A stretch of 64,000 nt of DNA from Bosea sp. OAE506. GTDB taxonomy: Bacteria > Pseudomonadota > Alphaproteobacteria > Rhizobiales > Beijerinckiaceae. Position numbers and translations under genes: made by a program. The stretch lies in contig NZ_JBEPOB010000001.1 in the NCBI RefSeq assembly GCF_040546595.1, positions 4,279,001 to 4,343,000 on the forward strand. The letters run 5' to 3'. This document shows positions 1 to 8,476 of this stretch, piece by piece. Positions within the stretch are counted from its first letter, which is position 1. The number at the start of each line of letters is the position of its first letter. A model generated the notes under the pieces. The model was not told the origin of the DNA and did not search any database. It saw only the letters and a list, made by a program, of their open reading frames with translations.

Positions 1-485
1 AAGTAAACGCTGACCGCCAGTTCGATATCGAGCAGCACGACCTTGCTCAGGCTCGCCAGAGAATCGGCCAGCTGTTCGCTGTCATCGCCCCCGCCGAACC
101 AGCCCTTCCGGCGGCTCTGGGCGGAAATGGCGGCGCGGATCAGGTCCTCGAGGACAAGCGCGTAGCCACCGATGTACCAGCGCGGCTCTAGGCCGATGCG
201 GGCATGGGTCTGGCCGACGATGGAGACACGACGATAGTAGTCGTCGCCGAATTCGCCCTCGACGATGATATCCCAATGCGAAATCTGCCGATTCCGCGCC
301 GAGTTCATCATGTTTTCCGAGGCGAAGAACTTCCGCGTCTCAGGGTAACGCTTAATGTGATCATAAAAGCGCGCCAGAGCGACCGGCATCTGGGCGGCCA
401 CGATGGGCTTCAGGCGCTTGACGTCGTCTTTCGTCTTCTGGTCGATCTGCAGAAAGTCCAGGCGGTCGTGAATGGGCGACGTCAC
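1..485 (-). CDS. Globin-coupled chemoreceptor, N-terminal part (truncated by window edge)
   Basis: The reading frame starts at a GTG (483-485) preceded by GGAGG and runs off the left edge, so only about 161 residues are visible. They form a protoglobin domain: helices with RLKPIVAAQMPVALARFYDHI, then the motif QTHARIGLEPRWYIGGY with the likely proximal haem histidine at about residue 94. Globin-coupled sensors of this kind usually continue into a methyl-accepting chemotaxis signalling domain (aerotaxis, HemAT-like), but that part lies outside the window; a diguanylate cyclase output is the alternative. Fold assignment is from visible motifs; the output domain is inferred. Confidence 0.8.
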   Translation of the reverse strand, partial: MTSPIHDRLDFLQIDQKTKDDVKRLKPIVAAQMPVALARFYDHIKRYPETRKFFASENMMNSARNRQISHWDIIVEGEFGDDYYRRVSIVGQTHARIGLEPRWYIGGYALVLEDLIRAAISAQSRRKGWFGGGDDSEQLADSLASLSKVVLLDIELAVSVY

Positions 486-613
486 AGGGGCTCCTCCAGG
501 AAGTTAGATTTTATCTGACATAGTTTTGGGTCATCGGCCGCCGCGAGAGCGCCAATGCCATGGGGCAGCAAATGCTGCCCATCGAATTACACTAAGAAAA
601 AGCTAATAAATGA

Positions 614-628
614 TTAAACGCGAATTAT
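614..628. promoter_or_regulatory. CtrA-like box upstream of the globin-coupled sensor
   Basis: TTAA-ACGCGAA-TTAT matches the CtrA consensus TTAA-N7-TTAA at all but one position, in an AT-rich 265-base gap (486-750) between the sensor gene and maf. A second TTTAA follows 13 bases later, so the stretch is roughly symmetrical (TTAAACGCG...CGCTTTAA). CtrA commonly controls motility and chemotaxis genes in alphaproteobacteria. Nothing else recognisable lies in the gap. Confidence 0.4.
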
Positions 629-750
629 ACGCTTTAACGAAGGGGAATTCTATTACGTCATGCGATGAAACGTTCGCGTCTATCTGAATTTACACTGTAT
701 ACCGCCACGAGCGGTGACACTCTCCCCTGCGGCAGGTCGTTATCGGAGGA

Positions 751-1359
751 TCAGCCGACGTTCATCCAGCCGAAGCGGACCGGGAAGCCCTCGCCGCCCA
801 GCAGATTGACGGTTTCGTGAAGCGGCAGGCCGACGACGGCACTGTAGGAGCCGACCAGCTTGACCACGAAGGAGCCGGCGATGCCCTGGATGGCATAGCC
901 GCCGGCCTTGCCGCGCCACTCGCCCGAGGCGAGATAGGTCTCGATATCCTCGGTCGAGAGCCGCTTGAAGCGCAGCCGTGTCTCGACCACCCGTTCGCGG
1001 AGCGCGCCGCCGGGCGTTACCAGCGCAACCGAGGTGTAGACCCGGTGCGCGCGGCCGGAGAGCAGGCGCAGGCAGGCGGCCGCCTCATCGACGATCTCGG
1101 CCTTGGGCAGGATGCGGCGGCCCACCGCGACGACGGTGTCAGCGGCGACGATGTAGCAGCCTTCGAGATCGGGCCGGCTCGCGGCACCGATACGGGCGGC
1201 CTGGGCCTTCTCGCGGGCCAGCCGCCGGGAGAGATCGCGCGGGCGCTCGCCCTTCAGCGGGGTCTCGTCGAGATCAGCCGGCAGCAGCGCGTCCGGCTTC
1301 AGGCCGACCTGTTCGAGCAAAGCGAGCCGGCGCGGAGAGGCCGACGCCAGAACCAGCAT
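751..1359 (-). CDS. maf: Maf family nucleoside triphosphate pyrophosphatase
   Basis: Maf proteins hydrolyse non-canonical or excess nucleoside triphosphates to monophosphates in the cytoplasm and are linked to septum formation control. The sequence opens with [14 protein letters not shown], the family's N-terminal substrate-binding signature, followed by [17 protein letters not shown], the central YIVAADTVV and the GGYAIQG segment. The chosen ATG gives 202 residues, the usual family length; a TTG 14 codons upstream (1401) is also open but has no ribosome binding site. It stands alone, separated from the sensor gene by an AT-rich gap; about 330 bases upstream of its start hold no gene I can support. 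Confidence 0.9.
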   Translation of the reverse strand: MLVLASASPRRLALLEQVGLKPDALLPADLDETPLKGERPRDLSRRLAREKAQAARIGAASRPDLEGCYIVAADTVVAVGRRILPKAEIVDEAAACLRLLSGRAHRVYTSVALVTPGGALRERVVETRLRFKRLSTEDIETYLASGEWRGKAGGYAIQGIAGSFVVKLVGSYSAVVGLPLHETVNLLGGEGFPVRFGWMNVG

Positions 1360-1693
1360 CGGGCGCCAGCCGGGTTGTTTGGGAGCAGCGAAAAGGTTCA
1401 AGGGAAACAGACCGGTTGAGCGCGCGGACCGGACGCCGCGCGGCGCTGCATTGGCTCTAGAGCATTTTCGACGGCGGATAAATCCGCCTCTTGCGTCCCG
1501 CGCTGGACGCGGTTCGCTGCCCCGTTTTTCGCCACGCCATTCACCATGCGCATAATTGGTGCAGGGTTTGTCGCTCTCGCCGATTGCAAGTCTGGGGCGG
1601 CATCGGCAGAGTCGGAAGGCTGCAGGATCATTCAGGCTGGCCCCGCGTTGGGTTCAGGCGATCCGCGCACCAAGATCCGGAGTCCTCCCCCAC

Positions 1694-2083
1694 ATGCCCT
1701 CGACCCCACGCAAGGCCCGCGCCGCGATCGCGGCGGGCGGAGCAGCGCAGGCGCTGGCCGCGCGGATGGCTACGATGCAGGCCGATGCGGGCCTGACGAT
1801 CGCGATGCGGATGCCGATCCTGATGCAGGGCGCGCTCGGCGACAGCCGGGGCCAGCGCGAGGCGGCCCAGGCCGTGACGGAAAAGGTCACCGCCGTGCTC
1901 GAAAGTGGCTTTGCCGCCGGTCAGGCCGGCGCTCTGTTCTGGTGGGGTTTGATGCTGAGCCCGCTCGGCAGCGTCGATCTCGCGGACGCGGCCGCCAAGG
2001 TCGCCCATTCGACGCTGGAGCCGTTCTCGCGACGCACCAGCGCCAACGCCGCCCGTCTCGGGCGGTCGCGCCGCCGCGGCTGA
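1694..2083 (+). CDS. Phasin-like hypothetical protein
   Basis: A 129-residue protein with an alanine-rich, helix-forming N-terminus, a central amphipathic helix (AIAMRMPILMQGALGD), the segment QAVTEKVTAVLESGFAAGQAG and a basic tail (RRTSANAARLGRSRRR). This pattern resembles phasin-family proteins that coat polyhydroxyalkanoate granules and the phasin-like proteins common in Hyphomicrobiales; the resemblance is weak and no catalytic motif is visible. It is convergent with pssA, ending 10 bases from the pssA stop. The ATG was chosen because the preceding in-frame residues look non-coding. Function unproven. Confidence 0.6.
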   Translation: MPSTPRKARAAIAAGGAAQALAARMATMQADAGLTIAMRMPILMQGALGDSRGQREAAQAVTEKVTAVLESGFAAGQAGALFWWGLMLSPLGSVDLADAAAKVAHSTLEPFSRRTSANAARLGRSRRRG

Positions 2084-2092
2084 GAGCGCCGC

Positions 2093-2941
2093 TCAGCCGG
2101 CCGGGGGAGGTGCTTCCGCCGGCGCCGACGCGGCGGAGGCCGACGAGGCCATGTGCTCGCGGTCAAGCTGGCGATAGCGCGCGGCGCTGAGCGGGATCAG
2201 CGCGAGATAGGCGATCACGACGAGCGCCAGCATCTCGAAGGGGTAGGCGAAGAGCAGCCCCGCCACGACAACGACCGCGACGAAGATCGGCAGCACCTTG
2301 TCGCGCGGAATGCGCGTGCCGAGCGTCTTGCCGGCATAGCAGGGGATGCGCGAGATCGTCAGGAAGGCGATGAAGAGGATGTAGAGCCCGACCGGCACCG
2401 CGCCGTAATCCTGCACCGGCACGCCGATGAAATGCAGATAGAGCGGCAGCATGGCCGTGATCGCGCCGGCCGGGGCCGGCATGCCGACGAAAAAGTTCTT
2501 CTGCCATTCCGGCCGGTTGGGATCGTCGATCATGACGTTGAACCGCGCCAGGCGCAGCGCCATGGCGCAGGCCAGTGTCAGCACGATGATCCAGCCGAAG
2601 GATTTCAGATCGTGCAGGACGAAGATCCACAGCACATAGCCGGTGGCGACGCCGAAATTGACGAAATCGGAGAGCGAATCGAGCTCGGCGCCAAAGCGCG
2701 AGGTGCCCTTGAGCATGCGCGCCAGGCGTCCGTCGACGCCGTCCAGCGCCGCGGCGATCAGAATGCAGATCGTCGCCGTCTCGAGCTTGCCCTCGACGAC
2801 GAGGCGCATCGCGGTCAGCCCGAGGCAGAGCGCCAGCAGGGTGATGACGTTGGGCGCGATCAGCCGGAACGGAATCGGCTTGAAGCGCGCGCGCTTCGAT
2901 TCGACGCGCTCGGGCTCGAAGGGGGGAAATAGGTCGCTCAT
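2093..2941 (-). CDS. pssA: CDP-diacylglycerol--serine O-phosphatidyltransferase
   Basis: Makes phosphatidylserine from CDP-diacylglycerol and L-serine at the inner membrane. The CDP-alcohol phosphotransferase signature DG-x2-AR-x8-G-x3-D-x3-D is intact (LDGVDGRLARML then GAELDSLSDF at about residues 87-115), followed by several hydrophobic helices in a 282-residue protein. The proline/alanine-rich last 20 residues are probably disordered. It lies downstream of psd on the same strand, so the two steps of phosphatidylethanolamine synthesis are probably co-transcribed, although a palindromic repeat sits between them. Confidence 0.96.
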   Translation of the reverse strand: MSDLFPPFEPERVESKRARFKPIPFRLIAPNVITLLALCLGLTAMRLVVEGKLETATICILIAAALDGVDGRLARMLKGTSRFGAELDSLSDFVNFGVATGYVLWIFVLHDLKSFGWIIVLTLACAMALRLARFNVMIDDPNRPEWQKNFFVGMPAPAGAITAMLPLYLHFIGVPVQDYGAVPVGLYILFIAFLTISRIPCYAGKTLGTRIPRDKVLPIFVAVVVVAGLLFAYPFEMLALVVIAYLALIPLSAARYRQLDREHMASSASAASAPAEAPPPAG

Positions 2942-3000
2942 GCGAGCCGGGATACGCGGTTTTGGCGGCGGAGGCTAGGCGGGGCGATGGGTCAGGACAC

Positions 3001-3093
3001 CGTCATGCTCGGGCGTGACCCGAGCATCGCGTGCCGGAGGAGGCATCTGCGCCCTTCCGGCGGGAGCTTCTCGGGTCAAGCCCGAGAATGACG
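3001..3093. repeat. Intergenic palindromic repeat, family A copy 1
   Basis: The element begins CGTCATGCTCGGG and ends CCCGAGAATGACG. Each end forms its own small hairpin (GCTCGGGCGTGACCCGAGC; TTCTCGGGTCAAGCCCGAGAA). The same architecture recurs at 8364-8468 and 20312-20405, always outside genes. Here it sits between psd and pssA, so it would be transcribed within their mRNA. Confidence 0.8.
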
Positions 3094-3102
3094 AGCCCGG
3101 TA

Positions 3103-3804
3103 TCAGATACCCCTGAACGCCCGCACCGCCGGCTCGCTGCCGGCGAAATCGGCCAGCACCGTCTCGCCCGCGAAAGCCGTCTGGCCCTCGCCGACCAGCG
3201 GCACGACGCCGAGCGGCAGGTAGACATCGACGCGCGAACCGAAGCGGATCAGGCCGAAGCGCTCGCCGGTGCCGATGACCTCGCCTTCCTTGACGAAGGG
3301 CACGATGCGACGGGCGATCAGGCCGGCGATCTGGACGACCCCGACGATGCCGTGGGCGGTCTCGATCGCCAGCGCGTTGCGCTCGTTGTCATCGCTCGCC
3401 TTGTCGAGCTCGGCATTCAGGAACAGGCCCGGCGTATAGGCCATCTTGACGATGCGGCCCGGCACGGGGGCGCGGTTCACATGGCAATCGAAGACGTTCA
3501 TGAAAATCGAGATGCGCGTCATCGGCTCGGCCGGGAGGTTGAGCTCCGGCGGCGGCAGGGCCGAGGCCACCTGGCTGACGCGGCCGTCAGCCGGCGAGAT
3601 CACCAGCCCCTCGCGCTGCGGCGTGATGCGGATCGGATCGCGGAAGAAGTAGCAGATCCAGAGCGTGATGATCGCGCCGATCCAGCCGAAGGGCGACCAG
3701 AGATTGGCGAGCACGATCGTCGCGACGAGCGCGATGGCGATGAAGACGTAACCCTCCTTGTGGATGGGCACGATCACCTTGCGGACGGAATCGACGAGCG
3801 ACAT
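3103..3804 (-). CDS. psd: Phosphatidylserine decarboxylase proenzyme
   Basis: Converts phosphatidylserine to phosphatidylethanolamine. The 233-residue length fits the short, cytosolic-face bacterial class (Psd-A type). The self-cleavage site is visible as [11 protein letters not shown], where cleavage before serine would generate the pyruvoyl group; the upstream ADGRVSQV and [13 protein letters not shown] segments are also typical. Two hydrophobic helices near residues 15-55 would anchor it. It precedes pssA, with 161 bases between them filled by a palindromic repeat. Confidence 0.95.
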   Translation of the reverse strand: MSLVDSVRKVIVPIHKEGYVFIAIALVATIVLANLWSPFGWIGAIITLWICYFFRDPIRITPQREGLVISPADGRVSQVASALPPPELNLPAEPMTRISIFMNVFDCHVNRAPVPGRIVKMAYTPGLFLNAELDKASDDNERNALAIETAHGIVGVVQIAGLIARRIVPFVKEGEVIGTGERFGLIRFGSRVDVYLPLGVVPLVGEGQTAFAGETVLADFAGSEPAVRAFRGI

Positions 3805-3978
3805 GGGTTTTGAATTCCGTGATGCGGAGCGCGCGGCTGTCGCGCCTCCCGATGCGGTCTGCGGCGGAAAGGGCCGCCGGTTCTGGGCGCTGTTTAGGGG
3901 GTTCGGGGCGCGCAGGGAAGAGCGTCATCGCCGCGCCCCATTCGACGCCGACCCTGTGCCCATAACAGGAGACCGGCC

Positions 3979-5343
3979 GTGACCACACTCGACGCCCTCG
4001 CCCTGACGCAGCCCCCGGGCCTGGTGGAGAGCCGCCGGGCGACGCTCTCGGTGATTGCCTCGCTGCTGCGCAACCCGCTCCAGGCGCTTCCGCCGGAGGT
4101 CTATCGCGAGCGGCTGGTGCTGGCGAAGACGGCCGGGCGATCCAGCCTCTATGTCTGCGACCCCGCCTTGATCCAGGAAGCGCTGACCCGCCAGGCCGGC
4201 AAGCTCGGCAAGGGCGAACTCATCCGCAAGGTGCTCGGCCCCGCCATCGGCGAGGGGCTGCTCACCGCCGATGGCGGGCATTGGCGCTGGCAACGACAGG
4301 CCGTGGCCTCGGGCTTCCAGCACGAGAAGCTGCTCGGCTTCCTGCCGGAGATGATCGAGGCGGCGCAGGCGACGCGGGGGCGCTGGCAGGCGGCCTCAGC
4401 GCCGCTCGATATCGGCCATGAGATGATGCGCACCACCTTCGACATCATCATCGAGACGATGCTGTCTGGCGCACAGGCGCTCGATGTCGGCAAGGTCGAG
4501 CAGGCGATCTCGGATTATCTCGAGCCGTCCAACTACATGTTCATCTACAACCTCTTCGGCCTGCCGGACTGGATGCCCTATCCCGGCCGGGCCAAGGCGC
4601 GCGCCTCGGTGACCTATCTGCGCGAAAATCTGCGGGCGCTGGTGGCGCAGCGCCGGGACGAGCCGCCGGAGAATGGCGACCTGCTCGACATGCTGCTGGC
4701 CAGCGCCGACCCCGAGACCAGCCGGGCGATGAGCGACGAGGAGATCGTCGACAACCTCCTGACCTTCGTCACCGCCGGCCACGAGACGACCGCGCTCGGC
4801 CTCGCCTGGACCTTCCATCTGCTGGCGAAAAACCGCGACTGGGAAGCGAAGGTTCTCGATGAGATCGCGGCCGTGACGGAAGGTGGCCCGCTGCAACCGC
4901 GCCATATCGCGGCGCTGCCGCTGACCAAGGCGGTGTTCCAGGAAGCGATGCGGCTCTACCCGCCTGCGCCGGTGATCACGCGGGAGGTCGAGGAGCCGTT
5001 CACGCTCGGTGGCGTCGCGCTCAAGCAGGGCATGGTTCTCTATGTGCCGATCCAGGCGGTGCACCGCCACGAACAGCTATGGGACCGGCCCGAGCAGTTC
5101 GACCCGTCGCGTTTCCTCGGCGATGCGGCCCGCGGGCGCCATCGCTACGCCTATCTGCCCTTCGGCGCCGGCCCCCGCATCTGCATCGGCAGCGCCTTTG
5201 CGACGATGGAGGCGGTCGCGATCCTGGCCGTGCTTCTGCCGGCGCTGCGGCTCGAACCGCTGCCGGGCAAGGCGCCCGAACCAACGCTCAAGATCACGCT
5301 GCGGCCGAAGCAGCCGCTGCGGATGCGCGCCGTCGCGCGGTGA
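3979..5343 (+). CDS. Cytochrome P450
   Basis: A haem-thiolate monooxygenase of 454 residues. The I-helix oxygen-activation motif AGHETTA (about residue 265), the K-helix ExxR as EAMRLYP (about 322) and the haem loop FGAGPRICIG with the cysteine ligand (about 402) are all present, and there is no N-terminal membrane anchor, so it is probably soluble and uses separate ferredoxin and reductase partners not seen here. The GTG start is chosen because the protein then begins directly before the first conserved region. Substrate unknown. Its position between phospholipid genes and an ABC exporter gives no clear hint; fatty acids or terpenoids are possible. Confidence 0.95.
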   Translation: MTTLDALALTQPPGLVESRRATLSVIASLLRNPLQALPPEVYRERLVLAKTAGRSSLYVCDPALIQEALTRQAGKLGKGELIRKVLGPAIGEGLLTADGGHWRWQRQAVASGFQHEKLLGFLPEMIEAAQATRGRWQAASAPLDIGHEMMRTTFDIIIETMLSGAQALDVGKVEQAISDYLEPSNYMFIYNLFGLPDWMPYPGRAKARASVTYLRENLRALVAQRRDEPPENGDLLDMLLASADPETSRAMSDEEIVDNLLTFVTAGHETTALGLAWTFHLLAKNRDWEAKVLDEIAAVTEGGPLQPRHIAALPLTKAVFQEAMRLYPPAPVITREVEEPFTLGGVALKQGMVLYVPIQAVHRHEQLWDRPEQFDPSRFLGDAARGRHRYAYLPFGAGPRICIGSAFATMEAVAILAVLLPALRLEPLPGKAPEPTLKITLRPKQPLRMRAVAR

Positions 5344-5349
5344 ACGGGC

Positions 5350-5838
5350 TCAGGCCGCGACGCGGTAGCTTGTGAAGCGCCGGGCCGCCAGCCAGGTCAA
5401 ACCGATGAAGGCGACGAGGAGAAGGCCCTCGGCAATCGCGAAGGGCGGCTCGGACCCGGTCGGCGCCAGCGCCCGCAGCGCCGGGACCTTCTGGAAGGAC
5501 TGCGCCACCAGCACGAAGAGCAGCAGGTAGAAGCTGAGCATCGCCGTAATCGCATAGATGCCGCGCCAAGGCCCGATCAGCATGCGCCCATAGAGCGCGA
5601 AGCCGGCCACGACCGCCAGCACGAGCGCCACGCCGCCGATGATGTGAGAGGGCAGCACACCGCTGAAGGGGAAGCCGAACCCGGTCGCGCTGGTGGCGAA
5701 GGCGGTGGACAGGAACACGCCGGTCCAGCGCGGGCTGACATGGCCCCGCAGCAGCCCCGCCGCGACCGGGAAACCGGCCAGGATGGCGATCAGGCTGAGC
5801 CAGGTGTGGAAGCCGACGAAACTCAGGGGATTGAACAT
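5350..5838 (-). CDS. Conserved integral membrane protein
   Basis: A 162-residue protein with four to five predicted membrane helices (around residues 8-28, 42-60, 66-84, 93-112 and 135-152). I do not recognise the family with certainty; no catalytic motif or metal ligand cluster is visible. It is convergent with the P450 gene, their stops being six bases apart, and lies downstream of the ABC exporter on the same strand. Function unknown. Confidence 0.75.
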   Translation of the reverse strand: MFNPLSFVGFHTWLSLIAILAGFPVAAGLLRGHVSPRWTGVFLSTAFATSATGFGFPFSGVLPSHIIGGVALVLAVVAGFALYGRMLIGPWRGIYAITAMLSFYLLLFVLVAQSFQKVPALRALAPTGSEPPFAIAEGLLLVAFIGLTWLAARRFTSYRVAA

Positions 5839-5929
5839 CGCATCGCCTCGTCGGGTGGGCCGGAGGTGGCGATGGCAGGATGCAGGAAGCGCGCCGCCAG
5901 GGCCAGCGACGCGCCTGCCGCGCCTGCCG

Positions 5930-7843
5930 TCAGGGCGCCAGCGTGACCCGAACGCTCGGCTCCTCCTCGGCGCTGGCGCGCTGGAGCGTCGCCTTGGCCT
6001 CGTCGACCTGACGCTGGCGGTTCCAAAGCGAGGCGTAGATGCCGTCCGCCGCCAGAAGCGTGGCGTGGCTACCGCGCTCGGCGATCAGGCCCTTGTCGAG
6101 CACAATGATCTCGTCGGCATTGATCACGGTCGAGAGCCGGTGAGCGATGACCAACGTGGTGCGGCCGCGGCTGACCAAATCGAGCGCGTCCTGGATTTCC
6201 TTCTCGGTGAAGGAATCGAGCGCCGAGGTCGCCTCGTCCAGCACCAGGACGGGCGGGCCTTTCAGGATCGTGCGGGCGATGGCGACGCGCTGCTTCTCGC
6301 CGCCGGAGAGCTTCAGGCCGCGCTCGCCGACCGAGGTGGCGTAGCCCTCGGGCAGCGACTTGATGAAGCGGTCGATCTGGGCGAGCCGGGCGGCCTCCTC
6401 GACCTCCTCCACCGTGGCCTCGGGCCGGCCATAGCGGATGTTGTATTCGATCGTGTCGTTGAACAGCACCGTATCCTGCGGGACCATGCCGATGGCGGCG
6501 CGGAGCGAGACCTGCTGGACATCGGCGATGGGCTGGCCGTCGATCAGGATGCGGCCGGTCTGCGGCTCGTAGAAGCGGAAGAGCAGACGCGAGATCGTCG
6601 ATTTGCCGGCACCTGACGGGCCGACGATGGCGATGGTCTTGCCCGCCGGCACGGTGAAGGAGATGCCCTTCAGGATCGGCCGCTCGGGGATATAAGCGAA
6701 GTGGACGTCCTCGAAGGAGACCTCGCCGGCGGGCACGACGAGCGGCTTGGCGCCCGGCTTGTCCTGGATCTCCGGGTCCTTGCCGATGAGGGAGAACATC
6801 TGCTCGATGTCGAGCGTCGCCTGCTTGATCTCGCGATAGACGGTGCCCATGAAATTCAGCGGCTGGTAAAGCTGGATCAGCATGGCGTTGATCAGCACGA
6901 AGTCGCCAACCGTCAGCGTACCCGCCCGGAAGCCCTGCACCGCCATCACCATCGAGATGGTCAGGCCCGCCGCGAAGATCGCGGCCTGTCCGAAGTTCAG
7001 CCAGGCGAGCGAGGTGTAAGCCTTGATCGAGTTGCGCTCATAGCGCGCCATCGAGAGGTCGTAGCGCGCGGTCTCCCGGGCCTCGGCGCCGAAATACTTC
7101 ACCGTCTCGTAGTTCAAGAGCGAGTCGATCGCCTTCGAATTGGCGTCGGTGTCGGACTCGTTCATCTGCGTGCGGATGGCGATGCGCCACTCCGTCGCCT
7201 TGATGGTGTAGGCCATGTAGGTCGTGACCATCACGACGAGCACGACGACATAGAGCCAGTTGAAGATCGTCAGCAGCACGGCGATGATCAGGACGAGCTC
7301 GATCGTCACCGGCACGAGCTGGTTGAGCCCGAGCCGCACCATTTCCTCGATGCCGTTGCGTCCGCGCTCCAGCACGCGCGTCAGCCCGCCGGTCTTGCGC
7401 TCGAGATGGAAGCGCAGCGAGAGATGGTGCAGATGCCCGAAGGTCTGCAACGCGAGCGTGCGCACCGCATGCATGAAGACGGGGGCAAACAGCGCATCCC
7501 GCGCCTGGATGAACGCCGCCGAGCCAACGCGCGCGAGGCCGTAGATCACCGTCAGCGCCAGCGGCGCGCCGACCAACCAGGGCAGCCAGTTCTGCAGGCT
7601 GGAGGGCGTGTTGGCGAGCGCATCGGTCGCCCATTTGAAGGCGAAGGGCACGCCCATCAGCACGATGCGGCCGATCACCAGCAGGGCGAAGGCGAGCACC
7701 ACGCGGCGGCGCAGATCGGCGCGGTCCGCCGGCCAGAGATAGGGCCAGAGCGCGCGGAAAGTCTCCACGAAGCCGGAGCCAGGCTGGAGCACGGCGGAGC
7801 GCGCGAAGGGCTTCGCCGGGGGCGGCGCGGCAGGCGATGACAT
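5930..7843 (-). CDS. Atm1/HMT1-type ABC exporter (fused permease and ATPase)
   Basis: A half-transporter of 637 residues from the chosen ATG: six membrane helices followed by an ATPase domain with Walker A GPSGAGKST, signature LSGGEKQRVAIA, Walker B VLVLDEATSALD and the switch histidine in VIAHRLST. The permease segment (VQGFRAGTLTVGDFVLINAM, LYQPLNFMGTVYREI) is characteristic of the Atm1/HMT1 group, which exports glutathione-linked sulfur or metal species. In Hyphomicrobiales a gene of this type often lies near psd and pssA, as here. An upstream in-frame start at 7978 would add 45 residues that look unlike the family. Confidence 0.93.
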   Translation of the reverse strand: MSSPAAPPPAKPFARSAVLQPGSGFVETFRALWPYLWPADRADLRRRVVLAFALLVIGRIVLMGVPFAFKWATDALANTPSSLQNWLPWLVGAPLALTVIYGLARVGSAAFIQARDALFAPVFMHAVRTLALQTFGHLHHLSLRFHLERKTGGLTRVLERGRNGIEEMVRLGLNQLVPVTIELVLIIAVLLTIFNWLYVVVLVVMVTTYMAYTIKATEWRIAIRTQMNESDTDANSKAIDSLLNYETVKYFGAEARETARYDLSMARYERNSIKAYTSLAWLNFGQAAIFAAGLTISMVMAVQGFRAGTLTVGDFVLINAMLIQLYQPLNFMGTVYREIKQATLDIEQMFSLIGKDPEIQDKPGAKPLVVPAGEVSFEDVHFAYIPERPILKGISFTVPAGKTIAIVGPSGAGKSTISRLLFRFYEPQTGRILIDGQPIADVQQVSLRAAIGMVPQDTVLFNDTIEYNIRYGRPEATVEEVEEAARLAQIDRFIKSLPEGYATSVGERGLKLSGGEKQRVAIARTILKGPPVLVLDEATSALDSFTEKEIQDALDLVSRGRTTLVIAHRLSTVINADEIIVLDKGLIAERGSHATLLAADGIYASLWNRQRQVDEAKATLQRASAEEEPSVRVTLAP

Positions 7844-8004
7844 CTTGGGACGATTCCAGGTTGGAGCGCCGATATAGGCCCATTCGGTCGCGATTGCATG
7901 GGGCAGGAGAACAACATTCTCCAACCTTTCGCCGCCTTGCTTCCGTCCCAAGGCGGGTGTCAGATCGTGCAGCGCCACGAGCGCGTCATTGGGGACGAAA
8001 TACC

Positions 8005-8352
8005 ATGACGATCAACCGACTTGTGCTCGCGGGCCTGCTCGCGCTTCCCGCCGGCCTGCTGGCGACGACACTGCCGGCCACCGCCCAAAGCGCCAAGCCG
8101 CCGGCCCAGATCACGGTCACCAATATGCGGTCGGTGCCGCTGACGCTGTTCGAGATCGCCACCGGCGGCGACCAGCCCCGCCTCGTCGGCAAGATCGCCA
8201 AGCCGCTGGCCCCGGGCAAGAGCATCGCGGTGAAGCTGAACAAGCCGGCCGGCTGCAGCTATTTCGTGCTCGCGCGCTTCGACGACGCCGTCGAGAGCGA
8301 CGCCGAGGACATGAATCTCTGCAGGGACAAGGTCATCCGCCTGACGGAGTAA
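8005..8352 (+). CDS. Small secreted hypothetical protein
   Basis: A 115-residue protein with an N-terminal signal peptide (hydrophobic run LAGLLALPAGLLATTL, probable cleavage after ATAQS). The mature part has a short beta-rich domain (ITVTNMRSVPLTLFEI) and two cysteines, one in PAGCSYFV and one in DMNLCRDK, that could form a periplasmic disulfide. I do not recognise the family. It is divergent from the Atm1-type exporter and followed by a family A palindromic repeat. Confidence 0.75.
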   Translation: MTINRLVLAGLLALPAGLLATTLPATAQSAKPPAQITVTNMRSVPLTLFEIATGGDQPRLVGKIAKPLAPGKSIAVKLNKPAGCSYFVLARFDDAVESDAEDMNLCRDKVIRLTE

Positions 8353-8363
8353 ACGGGGCAGCG

Positions 8364-8468
8364 CGTCATGGTCGGGCTTGACCCGACCATCTCTTGCCGG
8401 ACTGGCATCAAGCGCCGGACTTGTTCTGAGATCCTCGGGTCTGCGCTGCGCTGCGCCCGAGGATGACG
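8364..8468. repeat. Intergenic palindromic repeat, family A copy 2
   Basis: Begins CGTCATGGTCGGGCTTGACC and ends CGCCCGAGGATGACG. The left hairpin is GGTCGGGCTTGACCCGACC and the right one pairs CCTCGGGTC... with ...GCCCGAGG. It fills the gap between two convergent genes and is close in sequence to the copy at 20312-20405. Confidence 0.85.
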
Positions 8469-8476
8469 TAGGTGCC

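Noticed and set aside
1402..1640. Possible minus-strand protein upstream of maf
   Set aside because: Composition is arginine/alanine-rich shadow type, no ribosome binding site and no recognisable domain.
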